Source of the DNA: JASHVB01 sp963780805
GTDB taxonomy: Bacteria; Pseudomonadota; Alphaproteobacteria; Acetobacterales; Acetobacteraceae
DNA: 64,000 nucleotides
NCBI GenBank assembly: GCA_963780805.1
Contig: CAWADP010000019.1
Span: forward strand, 54,594 to 118,593
Reading direction: 5' to 3'
The number at the start of each line of letters is the position of its first letter. The stretch's first letter is position 1. The notes beneath the pieces were generated by a model that worked only from the letters and a program-made list of their open reading frames with translations, made no database searches and was not told the origin of the DNA. The position numbers and the translations under genes are program-made. This document shows, in pieces, positions 41,258 through 48,816 of this stretch.

Positions 41258-41959
41258 ATGTCCCCGGTGATGCTGCGGACGGAAAGCCTGGCGAAAGGCT
41301 TCACCCTTCACCTGCGCGGCGGTATGCATATCCCGGTATTGTCCGACGTCGGCCTTGTCGTGCATGCGGGCGAATGCGTCGTGCTCTCCGGTCCATCCGG
41401 TGCCGGCAAATCGACGCTGATGCGCAGTCTGTACGGAAACTACCGCGCACAAGGCGGACGCATTCTGATCCGCCACCAGGGCGAGATGATCGACATCGCC
41501 GCCGCCGATCCACGCACCATCCTTGCGGTGCGCCGGGAAACCCTGGGATACGTTAGCCAGTTCCTGCGGGTGGTGCCGCGCGTGCCCGCACTTGATATCC
41601 TCGCCGAAGTGCTGATCGCGCGCGGTGTGCCAATCGAAACGGCACGCCGCCGCGCGACCGATCTGTTGCTGCGCTTGAACATCCCGCGCCGGCTGCACGC
41701 GCTGCCGCCTGCGACCTTCTCCGGCGGTGAGCAGCAGAGGGTGAATTTGGCACGCGGGTTGATTGCGGAGTATCCGGTGGTCTTGCTCGATGAACCTACC
41801 GCGTCCTTGGATGCCGAAAACCGGGACGTCGTCGTGTCGTTGGTGGATGAAGCGAAAACCCGCGGCACCGCGATTGTCGCCATCTGTCACGATGCCGACG
41901 TACGCGAGGCTATAGCGGACCGGTTGTTTCCTCTGACGCCCCTGCAGGACGCCGCATGA
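41258..41959 (+). CDS. phnL: C-P lyase ABC protein PhnL
   Basis: A 233-residue ABC-type protein needed with PhnGHI for ribose-phosphonate formation. Walker A LSGPSGAGKSTLMRSLYGNY, YVSQFLRVVPRVPALDILAE (a PhnL-specific stretch), signature TFSGGEQQRVNLARGL, Walker B VVLLDEPTASLDAENR and a switch His in AICHDAD. The GGAGGATC ahead of the ATG indicates strong initiation. The stop overlaps the phnM start. Confidence 0.94.
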   Translation: MSPVMLRTESLAKGFTLHLRGGMHIPVLSDVGLVVHAGECVVLSGPSGAGKSTLMRSLYGNYRAQGGRILIRHQGEMIDIAAADPRTILAVRRETLGYVSQFLRVVPRVPALDILAEVLIARGVPIETARRRATDLLLRLNIPRRLHALPPATFSGGEQQRVNLARGLIAEYPVVLLDEPTASLDAENRDVVVSLVDEAKTRGTAIVAICHDADVREAIADRLFPLTPLQDAA

Positions 41960-43089
41960 ACGACGAAACAGTCCTGACCAATGCGGTACTTGTGCTGCCG
42001 AATGTGGCACTGCGCGGAACCGTGGTCGTGCGAGACGGCGAGATCGCGGACGTGCAGACCGGCCGTTCGGCGTTGCCCGGTGCGTACGATATGGAAGGCG
42101 ATTACCTCGTTCCCGGTATTGTCGATTTGCATACCGATAATCTGGAACGCCAGGTACAGCCGCGCTCGCTGGCGCGTTGGCCGTCGCGCTCGGCGATGGT
42201 GGCGCATGACGCGCAGTGCGCCGCCGCTGGCGTTACCACCGTGTTCGACGCGCTGTGTCTCGGCGATCTTGGCTTCGATGCCGAGCGCATCCGCACGTTT
42301 CGCGATGGCGTCATCGATCTCGACGCTCTGACGGATGCCGCGCTGTTGAGGGCGGACCATTTCCTGCACCTCCGCTGCGAGGTCCCCGCCACCGACATGC
42401 TGGAACTACTTGATACGGTGTCAGACCATCGGCTGGTGCGCATGGTCAGCCTGATGGATCACAGCCCGGGCGTGGGCCAGTACGCCAACCTGGACTTCTA
42501 CCGCGCGCTGCGCCGCCGCGGCGGCATGGACGATGCCTATATTGAGCGCCGCATTCTTGAATTGCAGGAGCAGCGGCAACGGCTGCGCATTCCCAACCGG
42601 CAAGCGCTGTTGCAGCGCGTGCGCGGCCGCAACATCGCATTGGCCAGCCATGACGACCGCACCGAAGCGGAGGTCGCCGAGAACGCCGCCGACGGGATCC
42701 GCGTCAGCGAGTTTCCCGTCACCATGGCAGCCGCACGTGCCGCCAAGGCTGCGGATATGGACGTGATCGCCGGCGCACCGAATATCGTGCGTGGCGGCTC
42801 GCATTCCGGCAACGTCGCCGCTGCCGAATTGCTGGAACACGACGCAGTGGATGCATTCGCCTCGGACTATGTACCGAACAGTCTGGTGGAAGCTGCGTTT
42901 CTTTGTGCCGAGCGCATCGGCTTGCCGCGCGCCATCGCGATGGTTAGCGTGCAACCCGCGCGTCTGGCCGGGCTGACCGATAGGGGAAGGATCGATACCG
43001 GGCAGCGCGCTGATCTCGTGCGTGTGCGGCTGCACGACCGCCTGCCGGTGGTGCGCCAGGTCTGGCGTGCCGGCGAACGCGTCGCATGA
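41956..43089 (+). CDS. phnM: Ribose 1-methylphosphonate 5-triphosphate diphosphatase PhnM, second copy
   Basis: A 377-residue amidohydrolase, canonical PhnM. Motifs: YLVPGIVDLHTDNLERQVQP (metal His-x-Asp), GVTTVFDALCLGDLGF, MVSLMDHSPGVGQY, RNIALASHDDRTEAEV, VIAGAPNIVRGGSHSGN and AFASDYVPNSLVEAAF. It overlaps both neighbours by four bases in the order phnL-phnM-DUF1045. It is clearly a different subfamily from the copy next to phnF. Confidence 0.94.
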   Translation: MNDETVLTNAVLVLPNVALRGTVVVRDGEIADVQTGRSALPGAYDMEGDYLVPGIVDLHTDNLERQVQPRSLARWPSRSAMVAHDAQCAAAGVTTVFDALCLGDLGFDAERIRTFRDGVIDLDALTDAALLRADHFLHLRCEVPATDMLELLDTVSDHRLVRMVSLMDHSPGVGQYANLDFYRALRRRGGMDDAYIERRILELQEQRQRLRIPNRQALLQRVRGRNIALASHDDRTEAEVAENAADGIRVSEFPVTMAAARAAKAADMDVIAGAPNIVRGGSHSGNVAAAELLEHDAVDAFASDYVPNSLVEAAFLCAERIGLPRAIAMVSVQPARLAGLTDRGRIDTGQRADLVRVRLHDRLPVVRQVWRAGERVA

Positions 43090-43790
43090 TCGACTCCTGC
43101 GCGCGCGCCGCCGTCTATTACACGCCGCTGCCGGACGATCCACTGTTTGCCAAGGCGGCTACATGGCTGGGGCGCGATCCCGAAAGCGATGCGCCGGTAG
43201 GGCAACCCAATCTGCCGGATCAACCCGATCTGGCGGATATCGCCGCCGTGACGGAAGAACCCCGGCTGTACGGGTTCCATGCCACGCTGAAGCCGCCGAT
43301 GCGGTTGGCCGCCGGGCGACAGTGGTTCGATGTACTGGAAGCGGCGAAAGCACTTGCCAGCCGCACCGCGCCGTTCGCCTTGCCGGCGCTCGCGGTGTCT
43401 GACGTATTCGGCTTCCTGGCGCTGCGCGAAACCGTGCACTGTCCGCCATTGCAGGCACTGGCTGATGCCTGCGTCGCGGATCTCGATCCGTTCCGCGCAC
43501 CGCCGTCCGAGGCCGAACTTGGGCGCCGCCGCCGTGCCAGCTTGACGCCGCAGCAGGACGCTATGTTGCAGCGCTGGGGCTACCCCTATGTATTCGAGAC
43601 CTGGTTCTTCCACATGACACTGACCCGGCGACTGAACGCAGCGGAGAAGGCGCTGTACCAGCCTGCCGCGGAGCAATACTTCGCCCCGATGCTGGGCATC
43701 CCGCGCCATGTCACCGACATCTGCCTGTTCGTGCAGCCGGCGCCGGGCGAACCCTTCGTCATTGCCGAACGCCTGAGGCTGCGCGGTTAA
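43086..43790 (+). CDS. DUF1045 2H-phosphoesterase-like phosphonate metabolism protein
   Basis: A 234-residue protein of the DUF1045 family seen in phn operons. It has two His-x-Thr motifs, LYGFHATLKPP and FFHMTLTRRL, typical of 2H phosphoesterases acting on cyclic phosphates. No PhnP metallohydrolase is present in the window, so this protein may open the 5-phosphoribosyl 1,2-cyclic phosphate made by PhnJ. That role is inference from the motif and position. It starts inside the phnM stop and its 3' end overlaps convergent phnN by 32 bases. Confidence 0.85.
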   Translation: MIDSCARAAVYYTPLPDDPLFAKAATWLGRDPESDAPVGQPNLPDQPDLADIAAVTEEPRLYGFHATLKPPMRLAAGRQWFDVLEAAKALASRTAPFALPALAVSDVFGFLALRETVHCPPLQALADACVADLDPFRAPPSEAELGRRRRASLTPQQDAMLQRWGYPYVFETWFFHMTLTRRLNAAEKALYQPAAEQYFAPMLGIPRHVTDICLFVQPAPGEPFVIAERLRLRG

Positions 43791-44295
43791 GCGCGTCGAG
43801 GAACCGAGCCACCCCAACCTCCCGGATCGCATCGTTCAGCACCGTTTCGGCCGCGACTGCCGCGGGCATGGGCACGGTGCGGGTCAAACGAGCCGCGATG
43901 TCGGTGGCGGCTTCGCGGCCTCGGCCGGCAAGCCGCGCGGCAAGGATGTGTGGCGGTGCGGTCACCTCGATCACGCGCACCGGAAAATGGTCGGCGGCAT
44001 CGGCGATGATGGCGCGTGAGACATTCGCCACCACTACAAGGCCGGCCGCCAGATCGACGGCGATGTCCGCGGGAATGCCGTAGTGCAGCCCATGCGCCTG
44101 CCACTGCAAGGCGAAGTCGCGTTGGGCAAAGGCAGCTTCGGTGATCGGTTCGTGGTCCTCGCCGCTGGGATCGGCGGGACGCGTGATGACCCGCCGCACG
44201 AAGCGGAACCGTAGGTCGCCCGCCAAGGCGCCGCGCGCGGCGTTCAGCAGGGTGTCCTTTCCGGCACCGCTGGGTCCCACCACCAGTAACAGCAT
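43759..44295 (-). CDS. phnN: Ribose 1,5-bisphosphokinase PhnN
   Basis: A 178-residue P-loop kinase related to guanylate kinases, making PRPP from ribose 1,5-bisphosphate at the end of the C-P lyase pathway. Walker A LLLVVGPSGAGKDTLLNAA; RFRFVRRVITRPADPSGEDH and FALQWQAHGLHYGIP match the family. It is encoded on the opposite strand to the rest of the operon, tail to tail with DUF1045, and needs its own promoter near 44300. Confidence 0.92.
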   Translation of the reverse strand: MLLLVVGPSGAGKDTLLNAARGALAGDLRFRFVRRVITRPADPSGEDHEPITEAAFAQRDFALQWQAHGLHYGIPADIAVDLAAGLVVVANVSRAIIADAADHFPVRVIEVTAPPHILAARLAGRGREAATDIAARLTRTVPMPAAVAAETVLNDAIREVGVARFLDALNRAASGVRQ

Positions 44296-44373
44296 CTTTG
44301 CCTCACAAAGCAATGGCGCGCATATATGAACGCCATCGATGGTAACGCACAGACCTGAAGGAACACGACCGCC

Positions 44374-46155
44374 ATGTTCACCACGCGTCCCGAGATTGCC
44401 GGCACCTTCGGCGTGGTAGCCAGCACGCATTGGCTGGCGAGCCAGGTCGGCATGGCCGTGCTCGAACGCGGCGGCAATGCGTTCGATGCCGCCTGCGCCA
44501 CGGCCTTCACCTTGCAGGTGGCGGAACCGCATTTGAACGGCCCGGGCGGCGACGCGCCGATTATCCTGCACGACGCGCAAGCCGACACGCGGCATGTCGT
44601 CTGCGGCCAGGGCGTGTCGCCGCAGGCAGCTACGTTGGCCCAGTTCCGGGACCTCGGTCTCGATCTGATTCCCGCCACCGGCCTGTTGCCTGCCGTGGTG
44701 CCGGGCGCGTTCGACGCCTGGTGTCTGCTGCTGCGCAACTGGGGCACGTGGGAACTGCCCGACATCCTGGCCTTCGCGATTGGCTATGCGCGCAACGGCG
44801 TTCACATCGTGCCGCGCATCAGCGCGACGATAGAAGGCGTGCGCCCATTATTCACGCAGGCATGGCCAAGCTCGGCCGCGGTGTTCCTGCCCGGCGGCAA
44901 CGTGCCGCGTCCCAACTCGTTGTTCGCGCGCCCCGCGCTGGCGGACACCTACGACCGAATATGCGGCGAGGCGACCGGCAGCACCCGCGAGGCACGCATC
45001 GATGCCGCTCGCCGCGCTTGGTACCAGGGCTTCGTCGCGGATGCCGTGGACCGCTTCTGTCGCAATACCGACGTGCTCGACGTGACCGGACGCCACCATC
45101 GTGGACTGCTGCGCGGCGACGATCTTGCGCGCTGGTCGGCAAGCGTGGAAGCGCCGCTGACCTACGACTATCGCGGGCACACGGTGTTGAAATGCGGACC
45201 CTGGAGCCAAGGGCCGGTGTTCCTGCAGCAGCTCGCCTTGCTGCGCGGCTTCGACATCGATGCGATGGACCCGTACGGTGCCGAGTTCATCCACACCGTG
45301 GTGGAGTGTGCCAAGCTCGCCTTTGCCGATCGCGAAGCCTACTACGGCGATCCGAATTCTTGCCGCGTTCCCATCGAAGCATTGCTGGCCGACGACTATA
45401 ATGCCGCACGACGCCGTTTGGTGGGGCGTGACGCGTCGATGGAACTGCGGCCAGGGGAGATTCCCGGCTATACGTCGGTAGTCGATCATCAGGCGGCCGA
45501 GCGCGCGCAGTTGCTGACGGGCACCAGCGCGGGTGCCGGCGAGCCGACCGTGGCGCGGCTGGGCGTGATCGGCGCGGATACCTGCCATCTCGATGTCATT
45601 GACCGGCATGGCAACATGGTCAGTGCCACGCCGTCTGGCGGCTGGCTGCAGTCCTCGCCGGTGATTCCCGGGCTCGGTTTCTGCCTGGGCACGCGCGGCC
45701 AGATGTTCTGGCTGCGGCCCGGGCTGCCGACCAGCCTGGAACCGGGGATGCGGCCGCGCACGACGCTGTCTCCGAGCTTTGCGTTACGCGACGGCAAGCC
45801 GTGGATGGCGTTTGGCACGCCAGGCGGCGAGCAACAGGATCAGTGGTCACTGATCTTCTTCCTGCGCATGGTGCACTATAACATGGGGATTCAGGAGGCG
45901 GTCGACGCGCCCGCTTTCCATACCGAGCATTGGCCTTCCAGTTTCTGGCCGCGCGTCGCGCGTCCTGGCAAGGTGGTGATCGAGGGCCGCTATCCGGACA
46001 CCGTGGTGGGCGAGCTATTGGGGCGTGGCCACAAGGCGGAGAGCGGCGACGACTGGAGCGAAGGGCGGCTTTCGGCCGCGCGGCGTGAGCCCGACGGGCA
46101 GATGTTCGCCGGCGCCAATCCTCGCGGCATGCAAGGCTACGCGGTGGGACGCTGA
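44374..46155 (+). CDS. Gamma-glutamyltransferase family protein
   Basis: A 593-residue Ntn hydrolase of the GGT family, normally matured by self-cleavage before a Thr. The candidate nucleophile is in GADTCHLDVIDRHGNMVSAT (Thr followed by Cys-His, near residue 408). Other features: GGNAFDAACATAFTLQVAEP, GPWSQGPVFLQQLALLRG and AFGTPGGEQQDQWSLIFFL. No signal peptide is seen, unlike periplasmic GGTs, so a cytoplasmic acylase-type activity is possible. GAAGGAAC precedes the ATG. It overlaps the DUF296 gene by one base. Confidence 0.87.
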   Translation: MFTTRPEIAGTFGVVASTHWLASQVGMAVLERGGNAFDAACATAFTLQVAEPHLNGPGGDAPIILHDAQADTRHVVCGQGVSPQAATLAQFRDLGLDLIPATGLLPAVVPGAFDAWCLLLRNWGTWELPDILAFAIGYARNGVHIVPRISATIEGVRPLFTQAWPSSAAVFLPGGNVPRPNSLFARPALADTYDRICGEATGSTREARIDAARRAWYQGFVADAVDRFCRNTDVLDVTGRHHRGLLRGDDLARWSASVEAPLTYDYRGHTVLKCGPWSQGPVFLQQLALLRGFDIDAMDPYGAEFIHTVVECAKLAFADREAYYGDPNSCRVPIEALLADDYNAARRRLVGRDASMELRPGEIPGYTSVVDHQAAERAQLLTGTSAGAGEPTVARLGVIGADTCHLDVIDRHGNMVSATPSGGWLQSSPVIPGLGFCLGTRGQMFWLRPGLPTSLEPGMRPRTTLSPSFALRDGKPWMAFGTPGGEQQDQWSLIFFLRMVHYNMGIQEAVDAPAFHTEHWPSSFWPRVARPGKVVIEGRYPDTVVGELLGRGHKAESGDDWSEGRLSAARREPDGQMFAGANPRGMQGYAVGR

Positions 46156-46994
46156 TGCGCACCCTTGTGCAACCGGGCCCGGTGCATCCGGCGCGGTTCG
46201 AAAGTTTCCAGGGAGAGCCGACTGCGCTGCGCTACACACTTGCGCCGGGCCTGACGTTGAACGAGGCACTCACCGCGCCTCTGGTCGCTGCCGGCTTGCA
46301 AAGCGCAACGATAACTTTCGGCGGGGGTTCGCTGTCGCCGTTCCGCTATGTCGTGCCGGGTCCACCAGATAGCGAGGCCCATGTCGCTTATTTCAGTGCG
46401 CCGCGCGCCCCCCAGGGCGAAACGCGCGTCGATATCGCGAATGCCACCTTTGGTTCGGATGGCGACAAGCCGTTCGTGCATATCCACGGCGCCTGGACCG
46501 AAGCTGATGGCAGCCGCCACGGCGGCCACATGCTGCCGCAGAACTGCATTGTGGTTGGCGAAATGCCTGCGCAGGCCTGGGGCTTTGCCGAGATTCGGAT
46601 GGCAACGGCCGCCGATCCGGAGACCAATTTCACACTGCTGCAGCCATCCGGGCGTTCGGTTGCCTGGGCCCACGGCGTGTTCGCCCGCATCCGCCCGAAC
46701 CAGGACATCAGCCTCGCTGTCGAGGCGATCGCGCATCGCCACGGTCTGCGCAATGCCACCGTGCGTGGCAGCATGGGTAGCCTGATCGGCGCGCAATTCA
46801 GCGATGGTCGCGTCGTTGCCGATTATGCGACCGAGGTGATGGTGCGGCAGGGTGCGGTGCATGACGGTGTGGCCGAGCTGGCGATGGTGGTCGCGGACAT
46901 GCAGGGCCATGTGCACGAGGGGCGGTTGGCTCGTGGCGACAACCCGGTTCTGATCACGTTCGATCTGATGTTGGAGTTGCTCGACAACACGTAG
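46155..46994 (+). CDS. DUF296 (PPC-domain) protein
   Basis: A 279-residue protein with a PPC/DUF296 core: VHIHGAWTEADGSRHGGHML (HxH metal-type motif) and NCIVVGEMPAQAWGFAEI. A second, less conserved copy seems to follow (AVEAIAHRHGLRNATVRGSM, AELAMVVADMQGHVHEG). PPC domains often bind DNA or metal; no AT-hook is visible. The overlap with the GGT-family gene implies a shared role. Its stop TAG begins a TAGGGTGGA repeat motif. Confidence 0.8.
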   Translation: MRTLVQPGPVHPARFESFQGEPTALRYTLAPGLTLNEALTAPLVAAGLQSATITFGGGSLSPFRYVVPGPPDSEAHVAYFSAPRAPQGETRVDIANATFGSDGDKPFVHIHGAWTEADGSRHGGHMLPQNCIVVGEMPAQAWGFAEIRMATAADPETNFTLLQPSGRSVAWAHGVFARIRPNQDISLAVEAIAHRHGLRNATVRGSMGSLIGAQFSDGRVVADYATEVMVRQGAVHDGVAELAMVVADMQGHVHEGRLARGDNPVLITFDLMLELLDNT

Positions 46995-47015
46995 GGTGGA
47001 CTCAACACGCAGGGC

Positions 47016-47168
47016 GGAAAAGCGACGCAAGAAAGCAGAAGACGCGCCTCCCCTTGTGGGAGGGGGGAGGGGTGCGTACTGGCCACGCCCCCCGTTTGTA
47101 CGCACCCCTCCCCCTACCCCCTCCCACAAGGGGAGGCGAGTCTTCTGCTTTCTTGCGTCGCTTTTCCT
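47016..47168. repeat. Largest GC-rich palindrome of the family, with long outer arms
   Basis: The left arm from 47016 (GGAAAAGCGACGCAAGAAAG, then CAGAAGAC and CTCCCCTTGTGGGAGG) is complementary almost throughout to the right arm ending at 47166 (CCTCCCACAAGGGGAGG, then GTCTTCTGCTTTCTTGCGTC, GCTTTTCC). About 50 bases pair on each side. It lies between two convergent genes and begins just after a GGGCGGAAAAGCG repeat motif, so it probably also ends transcription. Confidence 0.9.
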
Positions 47169-47170
47169 CC

Positions 47171-48805
47171 CTACGCCATGCGGAGCGACAATGCGTTAGT
47201 GACCCGGCGTACGACGCCGTGCCAGTCGCGGCGCCCGGTCTGACGGAACAGACGGGCTGTGGGGTACCACGGACTGTCTTCACGGTTCTGCAGCCAGCGC
47301 CAATCCGGGCTGAATGGCAGCATGACCCATACCGGCTTGCCCAGGCCTCCGGCCAAGTGCGCCACCGCGGTATCGATGCTGATCACCAGATCCATGTGTG
47401 CGATTAACGCCGCCGTATCGGCGAAATCCTCAAGCATGGCGTCATGGCATACCGCCGCTGCATGTGTTGCCAGCAACGTGCGTTCCTCCGCCGCGATGTC
47501 TTTTTGCAGGACGTGGAAGTCGACGCCGGGCACCGCCAACAGCGGTGCCAGCATGGCAAGCGGCATGGCGGATCGCCGCGCGCTCTGCCGCGATCCGCAC
47601 CAGGCGATGCCGACACGGGGAGGCGACCGGTCAGCGAAGACAGCCGCCCACCGTTCCAGCCGCGACGCCGGCACGCGCAGATACGGCACCGCCGCGGGGA
47701 CGGTTCCTAGCGTCGTGCCGAACGCGAGCGGCAAGCTCAGCAGCGGCGTGAGAAGCTCATGTTGCGGGGTCAGATCGGTTTCCGCCACGACCTGCGTCAC
47801 GCCGTCGATCGCCCGGAACAGAGGCACGAGGTCGGCATACGTCTCCACCAGCACCGTCGCGCCACGGGCGGCCAGTAGCGGCAGGTAACGGGCGAACTGC
47901 AGCATGTCGCCCCGGCCTTGCTCATGGAACACCAGCACGCGCCGCCCTGGCACGGCACACAGATTGAGCACTGCAGCGCCTTCACGTGGCGGATCGTGGT
48001 CCGGTACCTGGAACCGGCATTCATATTTGCGCCAGCCCTCGGCATAGTCGCCGAGGATCAGCTGCGTCAGGCTTTCATTCCAATGGACGGCCGGCGCGTC
48101 CGCGATCTCGGGGGGGACGCCGCGGCAGATGGCGAGAGCTTCCTTATAACGGCATTGGCGCACCCGAACGTCGCTCAGGCAGGTGTAGAGATCGATCAGC
48201 CGGCTTGGCTCGATATCGGGCCCGGCGGCAGCACGCGCGGCGTCGATGCAGTCGGCTGCCTCCTCCAGCTGGTCGAGGGCCAGCAATGCCCGCGCAAGAT
48301 TGAACAGTGGCTGCGGCGAATTGGGACGCAACGCAAGCGCCTGGCGGAGGCAGGCGACGGCTTCTTCATAGCGCGAATCGCCGGACAGGGCATTGCCGAG
48401 ATTGTTCAGCACATCAAGATTGTCCGGCTGCAACGTCAATGCACGACGAAAAGCGTCCACCGCCTCCTGATGACGCTTCAGCGCGAGCAGCGCATTGCCG
48501 ATGTTGAACTGCAATTGCGCGACGTCCGGGCGTTCCTGCTCTGCCCGGCGCAGATGGTCGAGCGCCTCGGCCGGTTGCTCCGCAGCCAGGAACAGCACCC
48601 CACGCAGATGCAGTGCGTCAAAATCGCGCGGCCGGAGCGCAAGGATCGCGTCGCACTTGTGCGTTGCCGCCGGGTAGTCGCGGGCACGGAAATACCGTCC
48701 CGCTTCCTCGATCGAAGGCTGCGCGTTGTCCGAAGACTGCGCGTCGTCGCGCAACAGCCTTCCTGCCGCATCGATGCGAAACCGCGCGGAGACCCGATAC
48801 TCCAT
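47171..48805 (-). CDS. TPR-repeat protein with a GT9-like glycosyltransferase domain
   Basis: A 544-residue protein. Residues about 25-230 hold TPR repeats (AQLQFNIGNALLALKRHQEA, LDVLNNLGNALSGDSRYEEA). The C-terminal part resembles GT9/heptosyltransferase-like domains (VLVFHEQGRGDMLQFARYL, VGIAWCGSRQSARRSAMPL, VISIDTAVAHLAGGLGKPVW). The architecture is common in alphaproteobacterial glycan or flagellin modification. The ATG at 48805 is preferred to a TTG at 48820. It starts 12 bases after the stop of the ThDP-enzyme gene and is probably co-transcribed. Confidence 0.85.
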   Translation of the reverse strand: MEYRVSARFRIDAAGRLLRDDAQSSDNAQPSIEEAGRYFRARDYPAATHKCDAILALRPRDFDALHLRGVLFLAAEQPAEALDHLRRAEQERPDVAQLQFNIGNALLALKRHQEAVDAFRRALTLQPDNLDVLNNLGNALSGDSRYEEAVACLRQALALRPNSPQPLFNLARALLALDQLEEAADCIDAARAAAGPDIEPSRLIDLYTCLSDVRVRQCRYKEALAICRGVPPEIADAPAVHWNESLTQLILGDYAEGWRKYECRFQVPDHDPPREGAAVLNLCAVPGRRVLVFHEQGRGDMLQFARYLPLLAARGATVLVETYADLVPLFRAIDGVTQVVAETDLTPQHELLTPLLSLPLAFGTTLGTVPAAVPYLRVPASRLERWAAVFADRSPPRVGIAWCGSRQSARRSAMPLAMLAPLLAVPGVDFHVLQKDIAAEERTLLATHAAAVCHDAMLEDFADTAALIAHMDLVISIDTAVAHLAGGLGKPVWVMLPFSPDWRWLQNREDSPWYPTARLFRQTGRRDWHGVVRRVTNALSLRMA

Positions 48806-48816
48806 GCCCGCGGTGT

